This document shows positions 18,779 through 26,916 of a DNA stretch of 64,000 nt, one piece after another. The notes under the pieces are model-generated. The model saw only the letters and a program-made list of their open reading frames with translations, had not been told where the DNA came from and ran no database searches. Position 1 is the first letter of the stretch. Each line of letters opens with the position of its first letter. Position numbers and translations under genes: made by a program. The DNA is from an uncultured Pseudomonadota bacterium. GTDB taxonomy: Bacteria > Pseudomonadota > Gammaproteobacteria > Steroidobacterales > Steroidobacteraceae. Location: contig CAIOZU010000053.1 of NCBI GenBank assembly GCA_903862885.1, forward strand, positions 62,001-126,000, written 5' to 3'.

Positions 18779-20367
18779 CCGAAAAGCCCATGCAAAAACC
18801 ATTGCGGCTGCGACTCAGCGCGTGTCCTGAAGACCCATAACTGAAGTCCTTGCGGGTTATGCGCCCTGTAGTAATCACGCGCAATCGCCTTCCCATCCCA
18901 CCAGCCACTTTCAATGCGCTCAGGGCCATCACTTAAAACCAACCGCCCGCCATAGCAAGGCCGGCCGGCAATTTGCGATAACCGACTCGGTGTGTGCAAC
19001 AGCCACAGTGGTCGAGACACCGCCTGGGGACTTAAGCGGACACCCATGGCCGGAGCAGGCTGACTCAAGAGTGTCTGCGAATCAACGCAACGATAGGCAT
19101 GCTCCGGACGATGTTCAGCCACCTCACACAAACCATGCACCGCGTGCTGGCCTAAGCGAGCGCGTAATCGATCAAGCAAAAGACTCGCCTGCGCCACTGA
19201 CACCACCGTACTGACACCGTGCCCCGCCAATGTCCCACTGTCCGGCACCTGCGTGACCCGAGTACTCGAGCACAGCATGAGCGCCTCCACAGCCGCGGGC
19301 AGACTCAGTCGGGTGAGGCGCTCCGTCAACAGCGGCACCCAGTCCTCCACTCGCCAGGCGGGTAAGGAGCGCCCCAGCGACAGCTGCGTCGATGTCTGCC
19401 CACGATGGATCAGTGTGAACCGCACCACACTGACCGCTGCCGCACGCACACGCAGGCAGTCTTCAAGCTGACGCAGTAATGTCTGCATGGATGGCAGCAG
19501 CTGGTGCGTGGTCTCGCACGGATCAGGCAAGTCGACGCGCGCACTAAAACGTGCGGGCGCCACCCAGCGTCGACGTAGGCTCGGACGCTCGCCGTAGGCT
19601 GCCTCCAACTCATGGAAAACTGTCACACCGAGGCGGCGCTGTACGCCATCCCGCGGCAATCGACGCAGTTCCCCTAGGGTGCGCACACCCCATCGATGGC
19701 AGGTCGATAACACCGCCTCTGGCCACTGGATCGCTGCCAGCGGCATCACTGCCAAGACGGAGCGCAACGCCTCCATCGACTCGACCACCGTGGAGGGGCG
19801 TGCACGCGCCAACCACAACGCCGCTAGGGCAGTGGGCGCCACGCTCCATTGTGGGCTATCGCCCTGCACCAAAAAATCGGCGAGCAGCTGCTGTTGCAAG
19901 CGCTCTAGCCCACCAAACAGCGACAGACTACCTCGCACCTCAAGCAATAAGGCGTCTGGGGGTTGCACACTGACCCAAGAGGTCCACCGCGTCGCCCAAT
20001 CAGCTCGTTGAAGCAGCGCCTGTCGCTCCCGTCGCTCGTCTCGCATCACCACCTGCAAGCTATCGACCTTGAGTTCAGCCACACTGAGTGGCATGCCCGC
20101 TGAAATACCGGATCGGGCCGCTGACGCATTCACCGCCCACACCGACGCCTCACGCTGCATGGCCGCAACCACCACAGTGGGTGGTGCAGGATCTATCGGT
20201 AAAGCGACCGCCGCCAGCGCTGGAAATGACAAGGCAAACCAGCACGACTCACGGATCACTGAACGCGCTGACACCACGGACGGCGTCGGCACAGGCTGCG
20301 GTGCGAACAAGTCACCGGTCTGACCGACGCATGCGCTCCTGCGGATGATCTTGCTCGGCGTGTGCAT
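18775..20367 (-). CDS. imuB: DNA polymerase Y-family protein ImuB
   Basis: ImuB resembles a Y-family polymerase but is thought to be catalytically dead and to act as the clamp-binding hub for DnaE2 and ImuA. Consistent with that, the usual catalytic acids are missing here: the first motif reads WFALSFPALAAVAL and the second PDALLLEVRGSLSLFGG. The 530-residue product has palm, fingers and little-finger regions followed by the ImuB-specific C-terminal domain (SGWWDGKAIARDYYRAHNPQGLQLWVF). About 40 residues precede the first family motif, so the true start could be later. Six bases separate it from imuA. Confidence 0.94.
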   Translation of the reverse strand: MHTPSKIIRRSACVGQTGDLFAPQPVPTPSVVSARSVIRESCWFALSFPALAAVALPIDPAPPTVVVAAMQREASVWAVNASAARSGISAGMPLSVAELKVDSLQVVMRDERRERQALLQRADWATRWTSWVSVQPPDALLLEVRGSLSLFGGLERLQQQLLADFLVQGDSPQWSVAPTALAALWLARARPSTVVESMEALRSVLAVMPLAAIQWPEAVLSTCHRWGVRTLGELRRLPRDGVQRRLGVTVFHELEAAYGERPSLRRRWVAPARFSARVDLPDPCETTHQLLPSMQTLLRQLEDCLRVRAAAVSVVRFTLIHRGQTSTQLSLGRSLPAWRVEDWVPLLTERLTRLSLPAAVEALMLCSSTRVTQVPDSGTLAGHGVSTVVSVAQASLLLDRLRARLGQHAVHGLCEVAEHRPEHAYRCVDSQTLLSQPAPAMGVRLSPQAVSRPLWLLHTPSRLSQIAGRPCYGGRLVLSDGPERIESGWWDGKAIARDYYRAHNPQGLQLWVFRTRAESQPQWFLHGLFG

Positions 20368-20373
20368 AAAAAG

Positions 20374-21006
20374 TCAGCCCGACAGCACATCCCGAATCCA
20401 GATAGCCCCTAAGGCCTTGCGCTTAATGACATGCAAGTCCAGTCCGTGGGGGGTAGGACGCAACACCAGACGAAGACTGGCCGGTGAGGGCTGTGTCTGC
20501 TGAGCCACCGAACGACACAACACGACCAACGCCGTGCTGTCTACCGCCGCCCGCTTGATGCGCCTGAGCCAGCGATCATCGACTGCGTCCAGCCAAGCTA
20601 AGACGGCAAGACAACTGCCACTGCGCAGTGCCTGTTCGATCGCCCAGAGTCGATCATTCACCGCCGTGGCATCCACCAGCAGCAGATGCTCCGTAGCGAT
20701 ACCGGCCTGCAGCAGAGCCGGTGGATACACGACGTGGGGAGGCGCAATACACACCAACCAGCGCTTGGTGGTGAGTTCGCGAGTATCCGTTAGGGTTTTA
20801 AGTGCCGGCAACAACAGTGACAATTCACCGGCGCCTGCCGCTGGCAACAACAACTCAATCAAGCTGCCCAGTGGCCAACCCACCGAGCCCAAGGCCGCAT
20901 CGAGCGTTGGCCATCCGGTGGGTACATGCGGTGTAACCACAGGATCCACCACACTTCGCCACACACGAGTGGCGGCAAGCAGTGCATCGAGTCGCGCCTT
21001 CATCAC
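20374..21006 (-). CDS. imuA: Translesion synthesis-associated protein ImuA
   Basis: ImuA is a RecA/SulA-like protein required with ImuB and DnaE2 for damage-induced mutagenesis. The 210-residue product has the family opening (VPTGWPTLDAALGSVGWPLGSLIELL) and the central CIAPPHVVYPPALLQAG. A LAWLDAVDDRWLRRI segment follows, then a C-terminal LRLVLRPTPHGLDLHVIKRK. The P-loop is not a canonical Walker A. It lies 30 bases after lexA and 6 bases before imuB, so it should share the LexA-regulated promoter. Confidence 0.92.
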   Translation of the reverse strand: MMKARLDALLAATRVWRSVVDPVVTPHVPTGWPTLDAALGSVGWPLGSLIELLLPAAGAGELSLLLPALKTLTDTRELTTKRWLVCIAPPHVVYPPALLQAGIATEHLLLVDATAVNDRLWAIEQALRSGSCLAVLAWLDAVDDRWLRRIKRAAVDSTALVVLCRSVAQQTQPSPASLRLVLRPTPHGLDLHVIKRKALGAIWIRDVLSG

Positions 21007-21036
21007 TCAGACCAGAACGCACGCCTGAAACCACGC

Positions 21037-21663
21037 TTACTGCAATGAATCCGTTTTATGACCACGCCGCAACACACCCACCACAACGCCTTCAATCAAC
21101 ACCGACTGTTCTTTAAGATCAACCCGGATCGGCTCAAAATCGACATTCTCAGGCATGAGCCACACCACCGACCCTTCCTGTCGATAACGCTTCACAGTGA
21201 CTTCATTCTCAAGACGCGCCACCACAATTTGCCGATTGCGCACTTCCGGTGTGCGATGTACCGCCACCAAATCACCATCCATGATGCCGATGTTACGCAT
21301 CGACATGCCTTGCACTTTCAATAGGTAATGGGCGCGTGGACTAAACAATTGTGGATCGATCTGGAAATGCGCTTCAATATGCTCTTCAGCCAAGATGGGT
21401 CGACCCGCGGCCACCCGGCCAATCAGTGGCAAGCCCATCTGCTCACGCACGGTGTCTTTGAGTTGGATACCGCGCGAGGCACCGGGGATCAGATCGATCA
21501 CCCCTTTCCGCTTCAGCGTCTTCAAATGCTCTTCAGCGGCATTGGGCGACTTAAAGCCGAGTGCCGTCGCAATTTCCGCGCGGGTGGGCGGCATACCGGA
21601 GACGTCCACTTGTTCACGGATGAAATCAAGAATCTGACGCTGGCGAGGGGTTAAGTCGGTCAT
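21037..21663 (-). CDS. lexA: SOS response transcriptional repressor LexA
   Basis: LexA represses DNA-damage genes and cleaves itself when RecA filaments form. The 208-residue protein has the N-terminal winged helix ([41 protein letters not shown]). The self-cleavage site is Ala86-Gly87 in [15 protein letters not shown], and the catalytic dyad is Ser121 (QGMSM) and Lys158 (EVTVKRY). Two SOS boxes lie directly upstream, so the gene and the imuA-imuB-dnaE2 genes behind it should be autoregulated. Confidence 0.98.
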   Translation of the reverse strand: MTDLTPRQRQILDFIREQVDVSGMPPTRAEIATALGFKSPNAAEEHLKTLKRKGVIDLIPGASRGIQLKDTVREQMGLPLIGRVAAGRPILAEEHIEAHFQIDPQLFSPRAHYLLKVQGMSMRNIGIMDGDLVAVHRTPEVRNRQIVVARLENEVTVKRYRQEGSVVWLMPENVDFEPIRVDLKEQSVLIEGVVVGVLRRGHKTDSLQ

Positions 21664-21670
21664 AAAATGC

Positions 21671-21686
21671 CTGTATGTTTATACAT
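21671..21686. promoter_or_regulatory. LexA-binding site (SOS box), proximal, one half-site base off consensus
   Basis: The 16 bases CTGTATGTTTATACAT match CTGT-N8-ACAG except for the last base. It lies 7 bases from the lexA start codon on the side where the message begins and is 19 bases, start to start, from the distal perfect box. Tandem boxes at lexA are typical of gammaproteobacteria. Confidence 0.82.
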
Positions 21687-21689
21687 GTT

Positions 21690-21705
21690 CTGTGATTATA
21701 TACAG
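21690..21705. promoter_or_regulatory. LexA-binding site (SOS box), distal, perfect consensus
   Basis: The 16 bases CTGTGATTATATACAG are a perfect CTGT-N8-ACAG SOS box. Read on the minus strand it contains TATAAT, the -10 element of the lexA promoter, so LexA binding here would directly block RNA polymerase. Confidence 0.93.
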
Positions 21706-21722
21706 TTACTGGGCGGCCGCAA
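21695..21722 (-). promoter_or_regulatory. lexA-imuA-imuB-dnaE2 promoter
   Basis: On the minus strand TTGCGG (21722-21717) and a perfect TATAAT (21700-21695) are 16 bases apart. The -10 box is embedded in the distal SOS box and the predicted start point falls between the two boxes. This is the layout of a LexA-repressed promoter. Confidence 0.7.
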
Positions 21723-21887
21723 GCCCCCCGCCCATCCCGAGGCGTGCTTCCAGAGCGAGCGACGTCTATGTCGGTCATTACCGATGCTTAACCGAGTTAT
21801 ATGGCGTAAAACAGGCAACTCAGGTAAATTGAATCGTCTGCGATGATCCATTTCATTGCTGCCAGATGCGAATCTGATGACTTTAGG

Positions 21888-21925
21888 TTTTGATTTAAGT
21901 GGTTAATTTTGATTTAAGTGGTTAA
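21888..21925 (+). repeat. Perfect 19-base tandem duplication upstream of the lipoprotein gene
   Basis: The unit TTTTGATTTAAGTGGTTAA occurs twice without a gap, at 21888-21906 and 21907-21925. The second copy runs straight into the TTAGGAG ribosome-binding sequence. It is AT-rich compared with the surrounding genome and may form part of the 5' leader or promoter of the following gene. No obvious -35/-10 pair stood out in the 230 bases upstream. Confidence 0.9.
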
Positions 21926-21937
21926 TTAGGAGTTTTT

Positions 21938-22258
21938 ATGAAGAAAGTACTCGCCCTCAGCGCAGCGACCCTTTGCGTGTTCGCCGCCGGTTGCACCGAC
22001 TTGAAGCCCATCCAGTCGCAAATTGACGACCTGAAGAGCCAGGTAGCCAAGCTGTCCGCTGGCCAGACCTCATTGGAAGCGGGCGTGGCCAGTGCGGCCA
22101 AAGCCGCTGCCGCTGCTCAAGCGGCCGCTCAGCAGGCTCAGACTCGTGCTGACGCTGCCGCTGCACTGGCTCAGGACGACAAGGTGCGTATCGACAGCTT
22201 GGAAGCCAAGTTGACCGAGAAGATCACCAAGGCGTTCAAGAAAGCCAACCAGAAGTAA
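21938..22258 (+). CDS. Small Lpp/OprI-like outer-membrane lipoprotein
   Basis: The 106-residue product has a lipoprotein signal (MKKVLALSAATLCVFAAGC), with lipidation expected at Cys19. A long Ala-rich helix with heptad-like spacing follows (LKPIQSQIDDLKSQVAKL, then an AAKAAAAAQAAAQQAQ stretch). It ends in Lys (KKANQK). That is the Lpp/OprI plan: trimeric coiled coil with a terminal lysine that an L,D-transpeptidase can join to peptidoglycan. A strong ribosome-binding site (TAGGAG, 21927-21932) lies five bases before the ATG, and a strong terminator follows. A convergent L,D-transpeptidase gene is the next neighbour. It is longer than E. coli Lpp (78) and Pseudomonas OprI (83). Confidence 0.85.
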   Translation: MKKVLALSAATLCVFAAGCTDLKPIQSQIDDLKSQVAKLSAGQTSLEAGVASAAKAAAAAQAAAQQAQTRADAAAALAQDDKVRIDSLEAKLTEKITKAFKKANQK

Positions 22259-22322
22259 GCGCGCGGCGCGCGACCCAGTCTATGCACCGCATGGACTGAT
22301 CTTCGCCCGATCGATTCACAAA

Positions 22323-22348
22323 GCCGCGGCCCTCCGCGGCTTTGTTTT
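22323..22348 (+). terminator. Intrinsic terminator of the Lpp-like gene
   Basis: GCCGCGG (22323-22329) and CCGCGGC (22334-22340) form a perfect seven-base stem with a CCCT loop, followed by TTTGTTTT (22341-22348). This is a textbook Rho-independent terminator, placed 65 bases after the stop codon, and fits a short, abundant monocistronic message. Confidence 0.92.
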
Positions 22349-22368
22349 ATCTGCTGACCGTCAGGGAC

Positions 22369-22410
22369 GATGATTCAGGGATGATGATTCAGGGATGATG
22401 ACTCACGGGA
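22369..22410. repeat. 14-base tandem repeat between the Lpp terminator and the ldt gene
   Basis: GATGATTCAGGGAT occurs perfectly at 22369-22382 and 22383-22396, and a third copy at 22397-22410 (GATGACTCACGGGA) matches at 11 of 14 positions. It lies in the convergent spacer just after the terminator. I see no coding sense in it. Confidence 0.8.
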
Positions 22411-22445
22411 GTGTTGCAAGAACGCACGGCGTCTCTGATGAGCAC

Positions 22446-23408
22446 TCAATGTGTTGGGGAAAACCCTTCACTCACGGACACCGGTATGCCCACGGCCTCC
22501 GCAAAGGCATTCTCGGCCTTCGACCACACAACCGGTCCCACCTCATAACGACGCGCAAAGCGCGCGATCAAGCGCGCCAAGTCGGTCCGATCCGGCGCCA
22601 CAATGGCGCTGCTGGTTGATTCCAGTGGCGGGTGGATCTCCACGTACAGCTTGCCCTGACTCAAACCGGCTTTAAACGGTTGATTGACGATCCGCACCGG
22701 CGTATCCACCGACACCATTTTAAATAATTCCTCAATGTTCTCTGGATACAGACGCATGCACCCATGGGTCACATCCATGCCGACGCCATCGGGATTATTG
22801 GTGCCATGGATCATGTATGAGCCACCGCCAATGGCTAAACGCATGGCGAATAACCCGAGCGGGTTATCAGGCCCTGCCTTGACGACTTTCGGCAACATGT
22901 CGCCGTTTTTAGCATGCTCCTTGCGCACCGACTCGGGCGGATACCAGGCCGGGTCTTTAATTTTGCTCGCAATCCGTGTGAGCCCTAGGGGTGTTGACCA
23001 ATCCATCTTGCCGACACTCACCGGATAGGTGACCACCACGCGCACCTCACCGGGCTTTGCCACGGGATAATAGTAAAGCCGATGCTCAGGCAAATTCACC
23101 ACGATACCTTCGCGTGGCGCATCGGGTAGCAGGCGACGCAGCGGCAGACGAATGGGGGTACCCGCACCGGGCGTCCATGGATCCACGGTCGGATTGGCGT
23201 TGACGATCTCTTCGTAGCCTAAGCCGTGGCGACGTGCGATTTGAATGAGGGTGTCCTCCTCATTCGACGACACCTCGCGATACTCACCCGTGACATCCCC
23301 ATTCACAGGCCATGGCATCACGCCCGCCCAACTGAGTGGAGCCGCAAGCGCCAAGGCTGAAAGCACTACCCATCGCCGACCACGCGCTTGCCGTCGCATC
23401 ACTGTCAT
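22446..23408 (-). CDS. L,D-transpeptidase (ErfK/YbiS/YcfS/YnhG family) with LysM-type domain
   Basis: The enzyme forms 3-3 peptidoglycan cross-links or attaches Lpp-type lipoproteins to diaminopimelate. The 320-residue protein has a basic signal peptide with probable cleavage after PLSWA. A LysM-like module follows (EEDTLIQIARRHGLGYEEIVNANP), then a YkuD domain with the catalytic motif HGTN...THGCMRLYPENIEEL. The nucleophile is the Cys of HGC, and the usual SHGCIR reads THGCMR here. Its neighbour across a terminator is an Lpp-like gene ending in Lys, a likely substrate. It lies 35 bases downstream of fabH on the same strand. Confidence 0.93.
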   Translation of the reverse strand: MTVMRRQARGRRWVVLSALALAAPLSWAGVMPWPVNGDVTGEYREVSSNEEDTLIQIARRHGLGYEEIVNANPTVDPWTPGAGTPIRLPLRRLLPDAPREGIVVNLPEHRLYYYPVAKPGEVRVVVTYPVSVGKMDWSTPLGLTRIASKIKDPAWYPPESVRKEHAKNGDMLPKVVKAGPDNPLGLFAMRLAIGGGSYMIHGTNNPDGVGMDVTHGCMRLYPENIEELFKMVSVDTPVRIVNQPFKAGLSQGKLYVEIHPPLESTSSAIVAPDRTDLARLIARFARRYEVGPVVWSKAENAFAEAVGIPVSVSEGFSPTH

Positions 23409-23443
23409 CCTTCACACCGAGAGCGGTCTATCGCATCCCCCAC

Positions 23444-24412
23444 CTAGTATCGAATCAGCGCCGACCCCCAAGTAAACCCACCACCGAAGGCTTCGAGCAG
23501 CAGCGTCTGGCCGCGCTGAATACGCCCATCGCGCACCGCACAATCGAGCGCTAAGGGCACGGAGGCGGCGGAGGTATTGCCTTGCTGACGCACCGTGACC
23601 ACGACTTGCTCCATCGGCAAAGCCAGCTTCTTAGCCGCCGCCATGATGATGCGAAGATTGGCTTGATGAGGCACTAGCCAGTCGACATCCGACCGCTCAA
23701 GACCGGCTTTTGCGAGGGTTTGATCGACCAGTCGCGACAAGGTGTTGACGGCGACTTTGAACACTTCATTGCCTTTCATGGTCAGACCCGCCGGCGCGCC
23801 CGCGCGCAGCTGATCAAAGCCGTAGGACACCCCGAAGGGGTAATACAACAGATCACGATACTGGCCATCTGCCGAGATAATCGTGGTGAGTATCCCAGGT
23901 TCCTCAGACGGCTTTAACACCACGGCACCTGCGCCATCGCCGAATAACACGCAGGTCGAGCGATTACTCCAATCCATGATGCGCGTCAGACAGTCTGCAC
24001 CAATCACCAAGGCGCACTTGGCTTCACCCAGGCGAATGTACTTATCCGCGATGGACAAGGCATACATAAAGCCACTGCAGGCCGTCTCAACGGACAATGC
24101 GGGCGTGTCATGTATACCTAAGGCCGCTTGCACGAAGGTGGCGACATTCGGAAATACCAGATCCGGTGTGGTCGTACCCACCACAATAAAGTCAATCTCA
24201 TCGGCCGTGACACCGGCCGCTTCCATCGCTCGCTTAGCCGCCTCGATCGACATCGTGGACGTCGTTTCCTCAGGCGCCGCCATGTGCCGCTGCTCGATGC
24301 CACTGCGCGAGCGAATCCACTCGTCGGTGGTGTCGATGAGCTTTTCAAGGTCGGCGTTGGTGACGATCTTTTCAGGCAGATAGCTGCCAGTGCCGGCAAT
24401 GCGCGAATACAT
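23444..24412 (-). CDS. fabH: Beta-ketoacyl-ACP synthase III
   Basis: FabH condenses acetyl-CoA with malonyl-ACP to start fatty acid synthesis. The ATG at 24412 gives [15 protein letters not shown], the family N terminus, and 322 residues; a TTG at 24418 overlapping the plsX stop is the alternative. The catalytic Cys lies in [11 protein letters not shown], His in VPHQANLRI and Asn in GNTSAAS. It follows plsX by two bases. In most relatives fabD, fabG and acpP come next; here the next gene is an L,D-transpeptidase. Confidence 0.96.
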   Translation of the reverse strand: MYSRIAGTGSYLPEKIVTNADLEKLIDTTDEWIRSRSGIEQRHMAAPEETTSTMSIEAAKRAMEAAGVTADEIDFIVVGTTTPDLVFPNVATFVQAALGIHDTPALSVETACSGFMYALSIADKYIRLGEAKCALVIGADCLTRIMDWSNRSTCVLFGDGAGAVVLKPSEEPGILTTIISADGQYRDLLYYPFGVSYGFDQLRAGAPAGLTMKGNEVFKVAVNTLSRLVDQTLAKAGLERSDVDWLVPHQANLRIIMAAAKKLALPMEQVVVTVRQQGNTSAASVPLALDCAVRDGRIQRGQTLLLEAFGGGFTWGSALIRY

Positions 24413-24414
24413 AG

Positions 24415-25428
24415 TCAAGACGCCTGTGATTGAAGGGCTTTGGCGATCTGCGTGGGCACGTCGGACTGTGCTTCGATGATCGCGCGACTGACAGCGTACC
24501 CGAAGGCGAGCGAATCGGCACCCCCATGGCTTTTGATCACCACACCCGCTAGACCCACCATGCTGGCGCCGTTATAGCGACGGGGATCCCAGCGGTCTTT
24601 AAGGCCGATCAACGCAGGTCGCGCAAACCAAGCGGAGAGCTTGCGCGTCAGGCTTAATGAGAACTCCTCACGGATCCCCTGACCGATCATCCGCGCCAGA
24701 CCTTCCATACTTTTTAAGGCCACATTGCCGCTAAAGCCATCGGTGACCACGACGTCGACCGTACCGCTAAAGATCTCATCCGCCTCGACATAACCCACAT
24801 AGCGAAGGCCCGAGGCTTTAAGCAACTGGTGTGCGGCCTTGACCACCGCGGTGCCTTTGATTTCTTCATGGCCAATATTGAGAAGTCCCACCCGTGGCGG
24901 GGCGCCCTGAGTGTCGGCTCCTGCAATCACCGCGCCCATGACCGCAAACTGCAACAACTGGGTTGCGCTGGCCAGCGCATTGGCACCCAGATCCAACATC
25001 ACGGTGCGTCCACTTAAGGTCGGCACGCCCGATACAATCGCGGCCCGCTCAACGCCTGGGACCGTGCCCAACACAAAGTGCGCACAGGCCATTAATGCAC
25101 CGGTATTGCCTGCGCTGATACACGCCTGGGCTTTCCCGTCCGCCACGCAGTCCAAGGCGCGACGCAGGGACGAATCTTTTTTTCTACGGATGGCGTCCCG
25201 AGGGGACTCATCCATGCCCACCACCTCAGCGGCTTCTAGTATCTGAAGTCGGTCGCGGACCTGAGGATCCAAAGTCGCCAACAAGGGGTGAATCACCGCG
25301 CCCTGTCCAACCAATACAAAGCGCGCATGAGAGGACGTCTTTAAGGCGCTGAGGGCGCCGGCGACCGTGACGGCGGGACCGACATCCCCGCTCATCACAT
25401 CGACGGCGATGGTTACGGGTGCGTTCAT
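24415..25428 (-). CDS. plsX: Phosphate acyltransferase PlsX
   Basis: PlsX converts acyl-ACP to acyl-phosphate for phospholipid synthesis. The chosen ATG at 25428 gives 337 residues; the preceding in-frame GTG at 25431 is possible. Family motifs include [56 protein letters not shown], and the [18 protein letters not shown] stretch. It is the third gene of yceD-rpmF-plsX-fabH, coupling ribosome and membrane synthesis. Confidence 0.96.
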   Translation of the reverse strand: MNAPVTIAVDVMSGDVGPAVTVAGALSALKTSSHARFVLVGQGAVIHPLLATLDPQVRDRLQILEAAEVVGMDESPRDAIRRKKDSSLRRALDCVADGKAQACISAGNTGALMACAHFVLGTVPGVERAAIVSGVPTLSGRTVMLDLGANALASATQLLQFAVMGAVIAGADTQGAPPRVGLLNIGHEEIKGTAVVKAAHQLLKASGLRYVGYVEADEIFSGTVDVVVTDGFSGNVALKSMEGLARMIGQGIREEFSLSLTRKLSAWFARPALIGLKDRWDPRRYNGASMVGLAGVVIKSHGGADSLAFGYAVSRAIIEAQSDVPTQIAKALQSQAS

Positions 25429-25473
25429 CACAGCCCCACCCGATGGGGCAACCCATCGGTCACCGACGACGCA

Positions 25474-25665
25474 TTATTCGTCAGGTGTCTCGACCGGCGT
25501 TTCAATCACTTTGCGACCGCGGTAATAACCATCACGCGTCACGCGATGACGCAAATGGGTCTCGCCCGAAGTCGGATCGACCGACAGCGCAGGAGCCGTG
25601 AGGTGATCGTGCGAACGGTGCATACCGCGCTTAGATGGGGTTTTACGGCTTTTCTGAACGGGCAT
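25474..25665 (-). CDS. rpmF: 50S ribosomal protein L32
   Basis: L32 is a small zinc-ribbon-derived protein of the large ribosomal subunit. The 63-residue product starts [20 protein letters not shown] and has [11 protein letters not shown] near the end. It contains no cysteines, so it is the zinc-independent form. A GAGGAG ribosome-binding site precedes the ATG. It lies 25 bases after yceD and 45 bases before plsX. Confidence 0.96.
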   Translation of the reverse strand: MPVQKSRKTPSKRGMHRSHDHLTAPALSVDPTSGETHLRHRVTRDGYYRGRKVIETPVETPDE

Positions 25666-25690
25666 AGTCTCTAACTCCTCACAATCACTG

Positions 25691-26212
25691 TCAGCGCTTT
25701 AACAAATCACCCAAACCCGCAAAGGGTTTGGTCACTCCCGAGTTCGACACCATCCTCAGCGGCTCTACCACTGGCATCGTGCGTCGTCCCGTGCAATCTT
25801 GCGGCGTTGGATGCATCGGCACTAAGGGCAGTGCCAACAGCAGTTCGTCTTCCACGAACTCCAACAACTCCAATCGTCCACCTGGTGCGGTTACCGCATC
25901 ATACTCATCGGGCACTCGACCCGCCTCGGCATCGCGCCCCACAAAGGCGACTCGCACCGGCGACTCCACGGTCGCTTCAAATTCCTGCAAGCACCGCTGG
26001 CACACCAACCAGGCCTTGGCTCTCACCGCCCCTTCCAACGCCGGGTAATTACCAGCGACATGGAAGCGAAAATGCGCCGCCGCTTGACCTTCCGGGCGCG
26101 CCAAACTGCTGCGCACCCGCTCGAATCCATCGATCGGGAACTCGCGTTCAAGCTGGGTACGTTGGGCAGCGAGCTGCCCCACATCCAGCGGGTCTTGCAT
26201 GAGACTCGCCAT
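25691..26212 (-). CDS. yceD: DUF177/YceD family 23S rRNA accumulation protein
   Basis: YceD family proteins are needed for normal 23S rRNA accumulation and are almost always encoded directly before rpmF. The segment [22 protein letters not shown] carries the conserved Cys-x2-Cys. The acidic EYDAV and [21 protein letters not shown] are also typical. The start is ATG 26212 or ATG 26200: a strong promoter predicts transcription from about 26216, which leaves only four bases before the first and sixteen before the second. The frame stays open to 26257, upstream of the promoter, so that longer start is unlikely. Confidence 0.9.
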   Translation of the reverse strand: MASLMQDPLDVGQLAAQRTQLEREFPIDGFERVRSSLARPEGQAAAHFRFHVAGNYPALEGAVRAKAWLVCQRCLQEFEATVESPVRVAFVGRDAEAGRVPDEYDAVTAPGGRLELLEFVEDELLLALPLVPMHPTPQDCTGRRTMPVVEPLRMVSNSGVTKPFAGLGDLLKR

Positions 26213-26222
26213 AGGGCCGCGT

Positions 26223-26251
26223 ATGATAGTGACCGATCGCCCTTGTGTCAA
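26223..26251 (-). promoter_or_regulatory. Strong sigma-70 promoter of yceD-rpmF-plsX-fabH
   Basis: On the minus strand a perfect TTGACA (26251-26246) and TATCAT (26228-26223) are separated by exactly 17 bases. The predicted start is near 26216, just before the yceD start codon. It overlaps the upstream region of the divergent maf gene. Confidence 0.75.
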
Positions 26252-26313
26252 AGTCAAATCATCTGCAACATCTTGATTTTCAAGCTCTGATGCCCTGCCA
26301 CCTTGGATCTTTC

Positions 26314-26916
26314 ATGAGCCCACTCGCTAATCGACTGATTTTGGCCTCGACCTCGCGCTATCGCTGCGAGCTGTTAAACCGCCTACAACTGCCCTTTAAC
26401 GTCGATCCCCCGGCGGTGGATGAGACCCCAGAACCCGGCGAAGCCCCGGCAGCCTTGGCCGCTCGCTTAGCGCTCGCCAAAGCCAAGGCAGTGGCCGACC
26501 GTCACCCCACGGCGTGGGTCATTGGCGCGGACCAAGTCGCCGCATGCCGCGGCCAGATTCTGGGTAAGCCCGGTGGCTTTTTGCGTGCCTGCGAGCAACT
26601 CACCGCGGCGAGTGGCCAATCGGTGGTGTTTTATACCGCGGTCACGCTCATCCGCCAGGACCTGGGCCGGTGTGCGTCGCACCTCGATCAGACCGTGGTG
26701 CGGTTTCGTGTGCTCGACGCCGGGGAGATCGAACACTATGTCAAGCGTGACACCCCCTACGACTGCGCGGGCAGTTTCCGTTCGGAGGGTTTAGGGATCA
26801 GCTTATTTGAGCGGATCGACAGCGAAGACCCGACCGCCTTGGTGGGTCTGCCACTGATTTGGCTGGCCGCGGCACTGCGTACAGCCGGCCTCAGCCCGAT
26901 TGATGGGCCGCCGTGA
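26314..26916 (+). CDS. Maf-family nucleotide pyrophosphatase, YceF subgroup
   Basis: Maf proteins hydrolyse non-canonical or modified nucleoside triphosphates; the YceF subgroup prefers 7-methyl-GTP. ATG 26314 gives the family start (LANRLILASTSRYRCELLNRL) and 200 residues. Other marks are VDETPEPGE, VIGADQVAACRGQILGKPG with the catalytic-site Asp, and YDCAGSFRSEGLGISLFERIDSEDPTALVGLPL. The position beside yceD-rpmF supports YceF over YhdE. Its last 26 bases overlap the 3' end of the carbonic anhydrase gene on the other strand. Confidence 0.92.
   Translation: MSPLANRLILASTSRYRCELLNRLQLPFNVDPPAVDETPEPGEAPAALAARLALAKAKAVADRHPTAWVIGADQVAACRGQILGKPGGFLRACEQLTAASGQSVVFYTAVTLIRQDLGRCASHLDQTVVRFRVLDAGEIEHYVKRDTPYDCAGSFRSEGLGISLFERIDSEDPTALVGLPLIWLAAALRTAGLSPIDGPP

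Noticed and set aside
23883-24383. 166-codon plus-strand frame inside fabH
   Set aside because: It is antisense to an intact fabH and shows no family features.
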